A stretch of 47,082 bases of DNA from an uncultured Alphaproteobacteria bacterium (GTDB lineage Bacteria; Pseudomonadota; Alphaproteobacteria; HIMB59; GCA-002718135). Below, one piece after another: positions 29,388 through 38,923 of this stretch. The DNA lies in contig CACBMH010000006.1 of NCBI GenBank assembly GCA_902539825.1, forward strand, positions 1 to 47,082, written 5' to 3'. The position numbers and the translations under genes are program-made. Each line of letters opens with the position of its first letter. Position 1 is the first letter of the stretch. The notes below the pieces were generated by a model. The model ran no database searches. It was given only the letters and a program-made list of their open reading frames with translations, and was not told where the DNA came from.

Positions 29388-29711
29388 TTAGTCGTGATGA
29401 AAAACTTCTTCCATACTAGACCACCATTCTCCTTTTTTTCTATTTGGGTCTGGAATTTGACATGGTCCACAAACACTCCACCACTCTTGAACTTTAGGGT
29501 TTGAAGCCATTAGCTTGTTATCTCTATCAAGATTGTCTCCGTGATATTCAACATATCCAAAAAGAGTATTTTTATGCAGATATATAGAATAATTCTTAAA
29601 ATTAAGTTCTGTTAAATTTTCTAAGACTTCAGGCCAAACATTTGCATGAAGTTTTTTATATTCTTCTATTTTTTCCTCTTTAATTCCAAGAGTCATACCT
29701 AATCTAATCAT
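29388..29711 (-). CDS. L-rhamnose mutarotase (RhaM/YiiL)-family protein
   Basis: LGIKEEKIEEYKKLHANVWPEVLENLTELNFKNYSIYLH, FGYVEYHGDN. Confidence 0.88.
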   Translation of the reverse strand: MIRLGMTLGIKEEKIEEYKKLHANVWPEVLENLTELNFKNYSIYLHKNTLFGYVEYHGDNLDRDNKLMASNPKVQEWWSVCGPCQIPDPNRKKGEWWSSMEEVFHHD

Positions 29712-31175
29712 TTATAAATATTCCTTTCTTGTTATTTTAAAACTGTATGCATGCTCGCATGGTTTATTATCTGGTCTTGTTATATGGAGTCCATCTCTGG
29801 TATGTTTCCATTCTACTTTATCAGTACTTCCTACTAATTCTACCCTTTCAATTTCATTATCAAAAAGTTTATATATACTTTCTATCGTGAAATCTTTGCT
29901 AGGCCATCCTAATGCAGTTGCATACAAAAAATTATCTTTTGTAGTGAACCTAAAATCTTTAGCAGTATAAATTAGTTTTGCTCGATTGTCTGAAAAAGGT
30001 CCTGCTTCATTCATTTTAGTTGGGCCTTCTCCATATTGATCCCATGTTTCTGTTTCAAATATTGCTTCTCCATTTACATCAAGCCAATTTCCAATACCTT
30101 CTAAAAGATTTTTATCTTCTTCTGGAATTGTTCCATCAGGTTTTGGCCCAATATTTAAGAGCATGTATCCATTTTTACTAACATTATCTATTAAGTAGTG
30201 AACTAAATCTGTCGTAGTTTTATATTTTGAATTCTTCATATAAGCCCAAGCACTTCCATCGTGGACTGTGGTATCAGTAATCCAATCATAGTGGGTTAAT
30301 TCTGACTCTCTTCCTAGTTCAAGATCTAATAATCCAGAACCGGGGGGAAGATCATGCCATTTATAAGATACAACTACTTCATTACCCCACTCAGTTTCTT
30401 TGTTATAATAATATGAAAGAAAATCTTTTTTATACTTTTCATGAATAAATCTAATTCCAAAATCAAACCAAATATAATCTGGTTTATAATTATCTACTAC
30501 TTCTTTTAATCTATTTAACCATCTATCATGAAAAACTTTACTAGGCTTGTCTTGATGTTCATTTTTTCTACCCCAATGATCCGGATATACAGCCTGATTT
30601 CCTATTAAATCTAAATTGTGAAGTTCACCATATAAACTTTCATATTCCTTTTTTGATGTATCAAAATCATTATTCCAGTGTGGGAAAAAAAACCAGTTTT
30701 CAGCATGATGCATTGCTACCATATATTTCATCCCTTTATTTCTAATTGCTTTTGCAAGTTCTCCAACAATATCTCTTTTTGGCCCCATCTTGGATGCACA
30801 CCATTCGGTATCAGAACAATTCCACATTGGAAAACCATCATGATGCTCTGCTACTGGTCCAGCAAATTTTGCTCCAGATCGATAATACAAATCTGCCCAC
30901 TCTTCTGCATTAAATTTTTCAGCAGTAAACATTGGTATAAAATCTTTATATCCAAATTTAGATGGATGACCATAATGTTTACAATGATAATCAAACTGAG
31001 GACTAGGTGGTCTATACATCCAATAAGGATACCACGTTACATTGGGTCCAGCAGCTGGAACGGAATAGATTCCCCAATGAGCATAAATACCAAACTTTGC
31101 TTTTTTAAACCAATTTGGTGTTTGATGTTGTTTTATTGATGACCAAGTTGACTCAAAATAGTTTTGTTTCATCAC
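29712..31175 (-). CDS. Alpha-L-fucosidase (GH29), no signal peptide
   Basis: PNWFKKAKFGIYAHWGIYSVPAAG, FAGPVAEHHDGFPMWNC, YKPDYIWFDFGI, GYMLLNIGPKPDGTIPEED. Confidence 0.93.
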   Translation of the reverse strand: MMKQNYFESTWSSIKQHQTPNWFKKAKFGIYAHWGIYSVPAAGPNVTWYPYWMYRPPSPQFDYHCKHYGHPSKFGYKDFIPMFTAEKFNAEEWADLYYRSGAKFAGPVAEHHDGFPMWNCSDTEWCASKMGPKRDIVGELAKAIRNKGMKYMVAMHHAENWFFFPHWNNDFDTSKKEYESLYGELHNLDLIGNQAVYPDHWGRKNEHQDKPSKVFHDRWLNRLKEVVDNYKPDYIWFDFGIRFIHEKYKKDFLSYYYNKETEWGNEVVVSYKWHDLPPGSGLLDLELGRESELTHYDWITDTTVHDGSAWAYMKNSKYKTTTDLVHYLIDNVSKNGYMLLNIGPKPDGTIPEEDKNLLEGIGNWLDVNGEAIFETETWDQYGEGPTKMNEAGPFSDNRAKLIYTAKDFRFTTKDNFLYATALGWPSKDFTIESIYKLFDNEIERVELVGSTDKVEWKHTRDGLHITRPDNKPCEHAYSFKITRKEYL

Positions 31176-31203
31176 TTAATTAAATTTAAATTTATATAAT
31201 CTT

Positions 31204-32028
31204 TTAAAGACTATAAAATTGAGTTGCATTTCGAGAAAATATTTTATTTTTTTCGTCTTCAGAAAAAGAATTGCAATAATTCATTGCTAAATCAAACCAA
31301 TTTGAATAGTTATCTGCCATTGTTAAAACAGGCCAATCACTTCCCCACATTAATTTATCAGATCCAAAAGTATTAAGAATAAAATCAATATAAGGATCAA
31401 GTTGTTCTTTTGTATAATCTGGACCAACTTCAGTAAGAATTCCAGAGAATTTACAATAAACATTACTTGCATTTGATAGTTCAGTCATATCTTTTTTCCA
31501 TAGGTCAATTTCAGACTTAGTAATCACGGGCTTAGCAATATGATCAATTACTATAGGAAGGAAATCATATTTTTTAACAAATTGTATAAGATGTTGAAGA
31601 TGATTTGGTCGAACTAAAGCATCAAAAGTTAAATTTTTTGTATTTAAATAATTTATATTTTCTTTTAGGTGATCATTTAACATCCAAGCATCATCTTGAA
31701 TATCATGTATCATAGGTCTAAAACCTTTTAAAAATTTATTCTCACACAGTTTATCAATGTCATCTTTAGCATTGTTACTATCTAAATCAACCCAACCCAC
31801 CACACCTGCAATAAATTCATATTTAGATGCTAAACTTAATGTAAATTCTGTTTCAGCAACAGTGTCAGCAGCTTGGACAATTACTGTTTTAGTAATATTT
31901 TTTTGTTTTATAAGTGGCTCAAGATCTTCTGGAAAAAAATCTTTATATAAGACTTTCATATCTGGAGTCATCCATGAGTAATCTCCTCTTGAAAGTTTCC
32001 AAAAATGTTGATGACTATCTACGTACAT
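31204..32028 (-). CDS. Amidohydrolase-2 family lactonase (probable L-fuconolactonase)
   Basis: YVDSHQHFWKLSRGDYSWM, GVVGWVDLD, PIVIDHIAKP, LMWGSDWPVL; operon context. Confidence 0.88.
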   Translation of the reverse strand: MYVDSHQHFWKLSRGDYSWMTPDMKVLYKDFFPEDLEPLIKQKNITKTVIVQAADTVAETEFTLSLASKYEFIAGVVGWVDLDSNNAKDDIDKLCENKFLKGFRPMIHDIQDDAWMLNDHLKENINYLNTKNLTFDALVRPNHLQHLIQFVKKYDFLPIVIDHIAKPVITKSEIDLWKKDMTELSNASNVYCKFSGILTEVGPDYTKEQLDPYIDFILNTFGSDKLMWGSDWPVLTMADNYSNWFDLAMNYCNSFSEDEKNKIFSRNATQFYSL

Positions 32029-33315
32029 TTATTTCCAATAAGTACCATTATTATAATCAAATTCATTAAGAGAACTATCTTTAATTTTTACAGAATATCC
32101 TGGATTTGTAGGCGTAACATATCCACCATCTTTAATTATTGCTGGATTTTCAAAATGTTCAGAACAGCTTTCTGCATATTCACTTAATAATAAATCATGA
32201 TTTGAAATTATAAACTTGTTGATTAGATTTAAATGCTGAACATATTCACATAAACCAACACCACCTGCATGAGGAATAACGGGAGTATTAAACTTACTAG
32301 CTATTAAAAGAACTGGTAAAATTTCATTTATACTTGCTATTCTACAACTATCAATTTGGCAGTAATCTAAAGATTTGTGTTCTATAAATTGTTTAAACAT
32401 AACTTTATTTTGTATCATTTCTCCAGTTGCAAGATTAACGTCAGGATGTGCATCTTTAATTTTTTTAAAACCTAATACATCATCAGGGTTGGTTGGTTCT
32501 TCATAGAATAAAATATCGAACTGTTTTAGTTTTCCAATATTTTCTATAGTCTCATTTACACTCCAGATTTGATTGGAATCTACCATTAATTTATTTTTAT
32601 TACCTATTAATTCTCTTACTAACTTACAGCGATGGATATCCCTTTCTATATCTTGACCAACTTTCATTTTAAAATGAGTCCAGCCCTTACTTAAATTTTC
32701 TTCAACTAGTCTTTTCATTTTTTCATCTGAATATCCTAACCAACCAGCTGCTGTTGTATATGCTGGAAAAATAGTAGAATTTAAATCGTCTAAATTTGAA
32801 GGTAAATTTGTTTTTTTCTGATCGATTATTTTAGCTGCTTCATCTTTAGTAATTACATCGTCAATATAAGAAAAAGAGAGTTTATCTAATAAATCTCTTG
32901 TTTCTAATTCTATTATGTATCTCCAAAGAGGTTTTTTATGCAATTTAGAAATTAAATCCCATATTGCATTAAAAAAAGCTGCAGCTGCAAGATGTGTTAC
33001 ACCTTTTTGTGGTCCTACCCATCTTAATTGACTGTGGTTTGTAACTTTTTCCCATATGGATGCAATATCCTTTTCTATTTCTTCAACATTTTTTCCAATT
33101 ATAAATTCTTTAAAATATTCTATGACGGTACAACAAAGATCATTACCTTTTCCAATAGTAAAGGTTAATCCAATACCAGTTAAATCTTTTTGATCAGTAA
33201 ATATTGTAACATAAGTTGCAGAGTAGTCACAATCAACATGAACAGCATCAGTTCCCAAATTATCTTTTGATGTTGGAAAACGAATATCCTGAGTTTTAAT
33301 ATCAATTATTTTCAT
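32029..33315 (-). CDS. Enolase-superfamily sugar acid dehydratase (probable L-fuconate dehydratase)
   Basis: TQDIRFPTSKDNLGTDAVHVDCDYS, HFKMKVGQD, LMVDSNQIWSV, FYEEPTNPDDVLG, PHAGGVGLCEYVQHL. Confidence 0.9.
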   Translation of the reverse strand: MKIIDIKTQDIRFPTSKDNLGTDAVHVDCDYSATYVTIFTDQKDLTGIGLTFTIGKGNDLCCTVIEYFKEFIIGKNVEEIEKDIASIWEKVTNHSQLRWVGPQKGVTHLAAAAFFNAIWDLISKLHKKPLWRYIIELETRDLLDKLSFSYIDDVITKDEAAKIIDQKKTNLPSNLDDLNSTIFPAYTTAAGWLGYSDEKMKRLVEENLSKGWTHFKMKVGQDIERDIHRCKLVRELIGNKNKLMVDSNQIWSVNETIENIGKLKQFDILFYEEPTNPDDVLGFKKIKDAHPDVNLATGEMIQNKVMFKQFIEHKSLDYCQIDSCRIASINEILPVLLIASKFNTPVIPHAGGVGLCEYVQHLNLINKFIISNHDLLLSEYAESCSEHFENPAIIKDGGYVTPTNPGYSVKIKDSSLNEFDYNNGTYWK

Positions 33316-34313
33316 ATTGGACATCTTTCATCAATTAGTTTTTCATTAAGTAAATCTTTCCACAAATCTTCAGGGATAGGAAAATTTAAAAAATCTAAGT
33401 TTTGCTCCACTTGATCAAGCCTATCCATGCCTAAAATCATGGAGGTGACAAGTTTATTAGTATAGCAAAATTGTATTGCTGCTGCCGGAACAGGCACATC
33501 ATATTTTTTACAAATATTTGCAATTTTTAAGTATCGTTTTTTAACTTCTTCTGGAATTTTATCATAAAAATAAGTAATATTTTCACCTACACCTTTAGCT
33601 AAAATTCCTGAATTAAAAATTCCTGCAAGAATAATCCCTATATTATTTTTTTCAGCAATAGGGAAAAAATCATTAAGAGCGTTTTGATCCAATAATGAAT
33701 ATCTGCCTGCAAGAACCATACAATCAAAATCACCTGCATTTGCAAATCTTGCACATATATCAGAGTCATTTACTCCAACTCCAATAGCCTTGATAACTTT
33801 TTCTTCTTTTAGTTTTTGAACGGCTTTATACGCGCCATCCATTGCTAATTTAAAATAATGATCAACCTCGTCACCAAAATTAAATCGATCTACATCATGA
33901 ATTAAACAAATATCTACTTTTGAAACAGCTAATCTTAGTAATGATTGCTCAAATGCTCTCATCACACCGTCATAAGAGTAATCGAGATTAGGAGAAAAAT
34001 TTAAACTTCCTGCAAATCTCCCTCTATCAATATTATCTTTATTTGCTGGTGTAAGATATCTTCCAACTTTGGTTGATAAAAAATAACTATCCTCATCTAC
34101 AGTTTTTAAAAAATTTCCTAATCTATGTTCACTTAATCCATAACCATATAAAGGTGATGTATCATAAATATTGATTCCTTTTTGATAGCTTTTTTCAAGT
34201 ATGTCATAGCAATTTCGTTCATCAAGATTTTCAAATAAATTGCCTAAGGGCGCTCCACCAAAACCAATAGCTGTTAAGTTTATATCAGTTTTTCCAAGCT
34301 GTCTTTTATTCAT
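33312..34313 (-). CDS. Aldo/keto reductase (probable L-fucose/D-threo-aldose 1-dehydrogenase)
   Basis: AIGFGGAPLGNLF, YDTSPLYGYGLSEHRLGNFL, STKVGR; context. Confidence 0.88.
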   Translation of the reverse strand: MNKRQLGKTDINLTAIGFGGAPLGNLFENLDERNCYDILEKSYQKGINIYDTSPLYGYGLSEHRLGNFLKTVDEDSYFLSTKVGRYLTPANKDNIDRGRFAGSLNFSPNLDYSYDGVMRAFEQSLLRLAVSKVDICLIHDVDRFNFGDEVDHYFKLAMDGAYKAVQKLKEEKVIKAIGVGVNDSDICARFANAGDFDCMVLAGRYSLLDQNALNDFFPIAEKNNIGIILAGIFNSGILAKGVGENITYFYDKIPEEVKKRYLKIANICKKYDVPVPAAAIQFCYTNKLVTSMILGMDRLDQVEQNLDFLNFPIPEDLWKDLLNEKLIDERCPI

Positions 34314-35814
34314 GAATATTTCCCATAATTGATGAACTCATTTCTTCATAGTTATGATTATTGATAGTTTCACCAACTACCTTAAAATCTTTCATTGTTA
34401 TAATTCTATCTGCTAAGCTAATCATTTCAGGCATATCACTGGTAATTAAAATTATTGATGTGCCTTTTAAAGATAGTTCAATAATTAATTCATGGAGGTA
34501 AGATTTTGTTTTTATATCTATACCAACTGTGGGTTCATCAATAAATAATATATCAGTTCCAGAAGCTAGCCATTTAGCTACACTAATTTTTTGCTGATTA
34601 CCTCCGGATAAGTTAGAAACGATTTGTTGGTATGAAGGTGTTTTTACTTCAAGTTGTTTCACGTAAGGATCTACTTTATTGTAAACAATACTGTCATTTA
34701 AAAAGGATAATATTTTTTTCAAATTTGACCAGACTGTTATTCCAGCATTGGATAAAACATCATGCATTAGAATTAGTCCTTCTTTTTTTCTGTCTTCACT
34801 TATGTATCCAATTTTATATTTTTCTAGTGCATCTTTTGGAGACTTAATTTTAATTTCTTTATTGTTGAGTAAAATCTGTCCAGAATTAATTTTATCAAGC
34901 CCAAGTACACATTTTATTAATTCTGTTCTTCCTGCACCAACTAAACCGTATAATCCAAGTATTTCACCTTTTTTTAAATTTAAATTAATATTTTTATGAC
35001 CAAGGTCAGTGTTTATTGATTGTAGATCTAGTAAACTTTCATCTGTAAAATCAATATTTTTCTTAGATTTAATTATTTGTTCATCTCTGCCAATCATTAA
35101 TTTAACAAGTTTCTGTCTATTAAGATTAGTGATTTGTTCGGACTCACAAGCATTTTTACCATCTCTCAAAACAGTAACTTCATCACAAATTTCAAATACT
35201 TCCTCTAATTTGTGACTAACAAAAACTATACTTACATCTTGTTCAGCAACTAATCGTTTAAGTAAAACAAATAAATTTTTTGTATCTTGTGGGGATAATG
35301 ATGAAGTTGGCTCATCTAATAATAGTATTTTTGATTCTAAGGATAAGGCTTTAGCGATTTCACAAAGTTGCATTTTTGCAACTGTTAAATCTGATACTAT
35401 CGTATTTGGATCTATATCCAACTCCATAATATCGAGCCATTTTTTTGATTCTTTGGCAACAGTATTATAATCAATTAATCCTATATTATTTTTAGGAAGG
35501 TTGGTTAACATTAAATTTTCACCAACTGAAAACCTTCTAATTAAATTTCTTTCTTGGTGGACAACTGAAATTCCAGCATTCATTGCTTCATTAGGTGAAG
35601 AAAAAGACTTCTCTTGATTATTTAAAAATAGCTTTCCTTCATTTTGATTATATACTCCTGTAATAATTTTAATTAATGTAGATTTTCCAGCTCCATTTTC
35701 ACCAAGAAGTGCATGGATTGATTTTTTTTTGAGTCTAAAGTTTGCATTATCAAGAGCTTTAACACCAGGAAAATTTTTTGTAATGTTATTGAGTTCTAAA
35801 ATATAATCACTCAT
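34306..35814 (-). CDS. Sugar ABC transporter ATP-binding protein (RbsA/CUT2-type)
   Basis: Tandem ABC domains: GENGAGKSTLIKIITGVY, LYGLVGAGRTELIKCVLG, LSGGNQQKISVAKWL. Confidence 0.94.
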   Translation of the reverse strand: MSDYILELNNITKNFPGVKALDNANFRLKKKSIHALLGENGAGKSTLIKIITGVYNQNEGKLFLNNQEKSFSSPNEAMNAGISVVHQERNLIRRFSVGENLMLTNLPKNNIGLIDYNTVAKESKKWLDIMELDIDPNTIVSDLTVAKMQLCEIAKALSLESKILLLDEPTSSLSPQDTKNLFVLLKRLVAEQDVSIVFVSHKLEEVFEICDEVTVLRDGKNACESEQITNLNRQKLVKLMIGRDEQIIKSKKNIDFTDESLLDLQSINTDLGHKNINLNLKKGEILGLYGLVGAGRTELIKCVLGLDKINSGQILLNNKEIKIKSPKDALEKYKIGYISEDRKKEGLILMHDVLSNAGITVWSNLKKILSFLNDSIVYNKVDPYVKQLEVKTPSYQQIVSNLSGGNQQKISVAKWLASGTDILFIDEPTVGIDIKTKSYLHELIIELSLKGTSIILITSDMPEMISLADRIITMKDFKVVGETINNHNYEEMSSSIMGNIHE

Positions 35815-36775
35815 CTGAAAAAACCTTTGTTCTTCTCTCTTCTCTATATTCTCTGTATCTATTTATAAATACTGCTAATAAAATCATAAATCCTAAAAAT
35901 ATTTGAACAAAAAAAGGATCAATTTTAAAAATTACTAAAGCTTGAGAAATTATAGAAACTAATATCACACCAAAAGCAGTAGCAATAACATCTACTTTTC
36001 CACCAGCAAGTATAGCGCCTCCAATTACAGGAGCAGCAAATGAAGGTAATAACCAAGAATCACCTATATTGGGTGTCCCAAGTTGTAATCTACAAACCAC
36101 TAACATTCCACCGATAGCAGCTAAAAGGCCTGATATAACATGAGCATAAATAACTATTTTTGTTGAAGATATTCCTATTAGTTCTGATGATTGTACATTA
36201 TTCCCGTATGCCAGCATATACCTTCCAAGTGATGTTCTATTCATTAAAATCCACATCAGCACAGTTATAATAATTGGTATAATAACTAAGTAAGGTATAG
36301 GGCCAAAGATTTTTGCATTTCCAAAAAATTTTACAGCCTCAGGAATTTCATAAAAAGGTTGAGCCTCTGTTATGCCTAAATTCATTCCTTTAAAAATGTA
36401 AAGCGTAGCAAGGGTAATAATAAAAGCTGATATGCCAGTTTTAACAGTGATGTATCCATTTATAAAACCACAAGCAAGACCAATTAATAATCCAATGAGA
36501 ACAGCAGGTAAAATAGACATGCTATAAACTTCCATTAAGCCAGTAAATGAAATCGCAACTAAGCCACCAATTGCTCCGACAGATAAGTTCATTTGACCAA
36601 TTGCAATGATAATCATTTGTGACATTGCTACAACGAGCATCAAACTAACACTCAGCATTAAAACATATAAATTGAATGGGGAAATAAATGCAGGCTTAAA
36701 CAATGAAATTAAGATTGAACCAAAAATTAAAACTAAGCCCAGTCCAAACCAATCTTTTTTTAAAAGCGCGCTCAT
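35807..36775 (-). CDS. Sugar ABC transporter permease (RbsC-type)
   Basis: IIAIGQMNLSVGAIGGLVA, PVIGGAILAGGKVDVIATAFGV. Confidence 0.92.
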   Translation of the reverse strand: MSALLKKDWFGLGLVLIFGSILISLFKPAFISPFNLYVLMLSVSLMLVVAMSQMIIIAIGQMNLSVGAIGGLVAISFTGLMEVYSMSILPAVLIGLLIGLACGFINGYITVKTGISAFIITLATLYIFKGMNLGITEAQPFYEIPEAVKFFGNAKIFGPIPYLVIIPIIITVLMWILMNRTSLGRYMLAYGNNVQSSELIGISSTKIVIYAHVISGLLAAIGGMLVVCRLQLGTPNIGDSWLLPSFAAPVIGGAILAGGKVDVIATAFGVILVSIISQALVIFKIDPFFVQIFLGFMILLAVFINRYREYREERRTKVFSDE

Positions 36776-37758
36776 GAAACAATTGAATTTTTAACAGTAA
36801 AATATTCCCTGGCTCTATCTAGAAGAACAGCTCCTAATAATATGATACCAAGAAAAAATCTTACCCAGAATTCACCTACATCGATTAAGTATAATCCATT
36901 ATTTATTAATGTAACAAGAATTGCTCCTAGCATTGTTCCAAAAACTGTAACCTTACCTCCAGAAAGAAGTGTTCCACCCAATACTGGAGCTAAAAAAGCA
37001 GGTAATAACCAATCAAATCCAAGATGACCAGCCATAGACGGAATTGCAGCACCAATTCTTGCTGTTAACATTATGCCAGCTAGTGCTGCTAAGAAGCCTG
37101 ACAGCATATGACAATAAATAAACATTCTATCTACAGAAATACCTGATAATTCTGCAGCATCAGGATTAGCTCCAGCTGCAATAAGCTTTCGTCCAATATC
37201 AGTGTATTTAAAAATGTAGTAAAGTACAAAACAAGTTAGCACACTAATAATTAGTAATGGTGAAACATATTTATTGAAAAGTTTTAAACTTCCAAAATCA
37301 GTAAAAGCCTCTGGTAATTTTCTAAAAGCTTCTGCTTCAGTAAGCAGGGTCATGAAGCCAAAATAAATACTCATCGTTGCCAGTGTAACAATGAAACTAT
37401 GAACACCAGTTCTAACAGTTACAAATCCATTAATCCAACCTAGAAATGAACCAAAAGCTAAAACTAAAATAATTGTAATAGAAATAGGAATTCCCATAGT
37501 TTCCATACACCAACCACCAAACATTGCTGCAGAAACACCTAAAGCACCTAGAGATAGATTTAAACCTCCAGTAAGTATAACTACCATCATTGCTAAACCA
37601 ATCATTATATCTAGAGCAACTACTCTTGAGAGAGCATAAATATTGAATCTTGAAGTAAATCCATCAGTTGAAAAGGAAAAAATACAAATAAATACAATTA
37701 CCAATATAAGTAAACCAAACTGATTAGTTTTTACAAAATTAGGAATTTTATTATTCAT
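36772..37758 (-). CDS. Sugar ABC transporter permease (RbsC-type), second copy
   Basis: ILTGGLNLSLGALGVSAAM, PVLGGTLLSGGKVTVFGTMLGA. Confidence 0.92.
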   Translation of the reverse strand: MNNKIPNFVKTNQFGLLILVIVFICIFSFSTDGFTSRFNIYALSRVVALDIMIGLAMMVVILTGGLNLSLGALGVSAAMFGGWCMETMGIPISITIILVLAFGSFLGWINGFVTVRTGVHSFIVTLATMSIYFGFMTLLTEAEAFRKLPEAFTDFGSLKLFNKYVSPLLIISVLTCFVLYYIFKYTDIGRKLIAAGANPDAAELSGISVDRMFIYCHMLSGFLAALAGIMLTARIGAAIPSMAGHLGFDWLLPAFLAPVLGGTLLSGGKVTVFGTMLGAILVTLINNGLYLIDVGEFWVRFFLGIILLGAVLLDRAREYFTVKNSIVS

Positions 37759-37782
37759 AAAAAAAGGGGGCTTAATGCCCCC
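37759..37782 (-). terminator. Intrinsic terminator/attenuator between binding protein and permease genes
   Basis: Minus strand GGGGGC-ATTAA-GCCCCC-TTTTTTT followed directly by the ATG of the permease. Confidence 0.82.
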
Positions 37783-37790
37783 ATATTATT

Positions 37791-38819
37791 TTAACTTGGA
37801 CAGTTTAGATATGTGCTATCAAAAGTTTCTAAAATTTCTAGAGAAATTCCTCTCATAGCCATAACGTATGTATCAACATCGCTAATATCAACAAATACAG
37901 TACCTGAATCAATAAATTGATCAGTTTGTGCAGTTGATTTCCAAGGTGCATCAGCTTTGAACTCACAACCTTGTCTAACTTTGTCCATTACATATGAACC
38001 AATGTAACCTTGTCCATATGGGTTTTGAAGCATAGTTCCATGAACATAACCATCTTTAATAGCTTTTAAAACTACTTCGTCATGATCAATACCAACCATT
38101 TTAATTCTTTTATCACCCATATTAGTTAAAGCTTGTGCTGCTACAACAGCAGGAACCCAAGCAGTAGTAACAATACCATCTACTTCACTTCCTTGAGCCG
38201 CCATGAAAGCATTAATTTTTTCATCAGCTGGTTCATAAGCATCAATGTCAGCAATAACTTGAATAATTTCTACTCCACCACCTGCTTCTGAAACAGCTTG
38301 TTCAACAGCATTGATTCTTAGAGTTGTATTTGGATCAACTAAGAAACCAGTAAAGTGAGCAATTTTTCCTTTGCCACCTAAAGCTTTAATTAATTCTTTT
38401 GTACCAAGATAAGCTGAGTGACCAGTGTCAGTTCCAAAACAAAATTTCGCTTGAGTTGGTTGTTCAACACATCCTGCTAAAGCAGCTGTTGGTATACCAG
38501 CGTCATCTAGTTCACCTAAAATTTTATTTGTACCAACTGCATCACCAGGAAATACAAGTACTGCATTGTAACCTTGACCAACTAAACTTTCAATTAACTC
38601 GTTTTGTTGACTTAGATCCCACTCTGCAGGGACTCTGTAATCTGCTTTTCCTAAACCAAAGTCTTCTACAGCATCTAAACCTGCTTGTTCCCACGCAGCA
38701 AAATAAGGGTGTGGGCCACCAGGGACTAGAGCTACTTTAGTAACACCATGACCACCTGCAAAAACAGGTGATACTAGTAAAGCAAAAAAAGAAGTTAAAA
38801 ATATTATAAATTTTTTCAT
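37791..38819 (-). CDS. Sugar ABC transporter substrate-binding protein (RbsB-type)
   Basis: Signal peptide MKKFIIFLTSFFALLVSPVFA; periplasmic binding protein fold PHPYFAAWEQAGLDAVEDF...NAVLVFPGDAVGTNKIL; SD AAGGAGGAAT. Confidence 0.92.
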   Translation of the reverse strand: MKKFIIFLTSFFALLVSPVFAGGHGVTKVALVPGGPHPYFAAWEQAGLDAVEDFGLGKADYRVPAEWDLSQQNELIESLVGQGYNAVLVFPGDAVGTNKILGELDDAGIPTAALAGCVEQPTQAKFCFGTDTGHSAYLGTKELIKALGGKGKIAHFTGFLVDPNTTLRINAVEQAVSEAGGGVEIIQVIADIDAYEPADEKINAFMAAQGSEVDGIVTTAWVPAVVAAQALTNMGDKRIKMVGIDHDEVVLKAIKDGYVHGTMLQNPYGQGYIGSYVMDKVRQGCEFKADAPWKSTAQTDQFIDSGTVFVDISDVDTYVMAMRGISLEILETFDSTYLNCPS

Positions 38820-38887
38820 TATTCCTCCTTAAATTTTTTTTAATGTATTCAGATTTAGAACTTAAATCAACAAAAATAAAATAAAGT

Positions 38888-38923
38888 ATTTATTTATAAT
38901 TATATTGATTATACTATTGTCAA
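38888..38923 (-). promoter_or_regulatory. Possible sigma70-type promoter for the sugar-binding protein
   Basis: Minus-strand TTGACA (38923-38918) followed by TATAAT/TATAAA-like hexamers; spacing not ideal. Confidence 0.4.

Noticed and set aside
30678-31139. 153-aa plus-strand ORF antisense to the GH29 fucosidase
   Set aside because: Shadow ORF in an unambiguous coding region; W/C/F/I-rich composition without family motifs.
34632-35215. Three plus-strand ORFs antisense to the RbsA-like ATPase
   Set aside because: Shadow ORFs opposite a canonical tandem ABC ATPase.
38399-38740. 113-aa plus-strand ORF inside the sugar-binding protein gene
   Set aside because: Antisense shadow of a strongly supported coding sequence; Q/L/H-rich nonsense composition.
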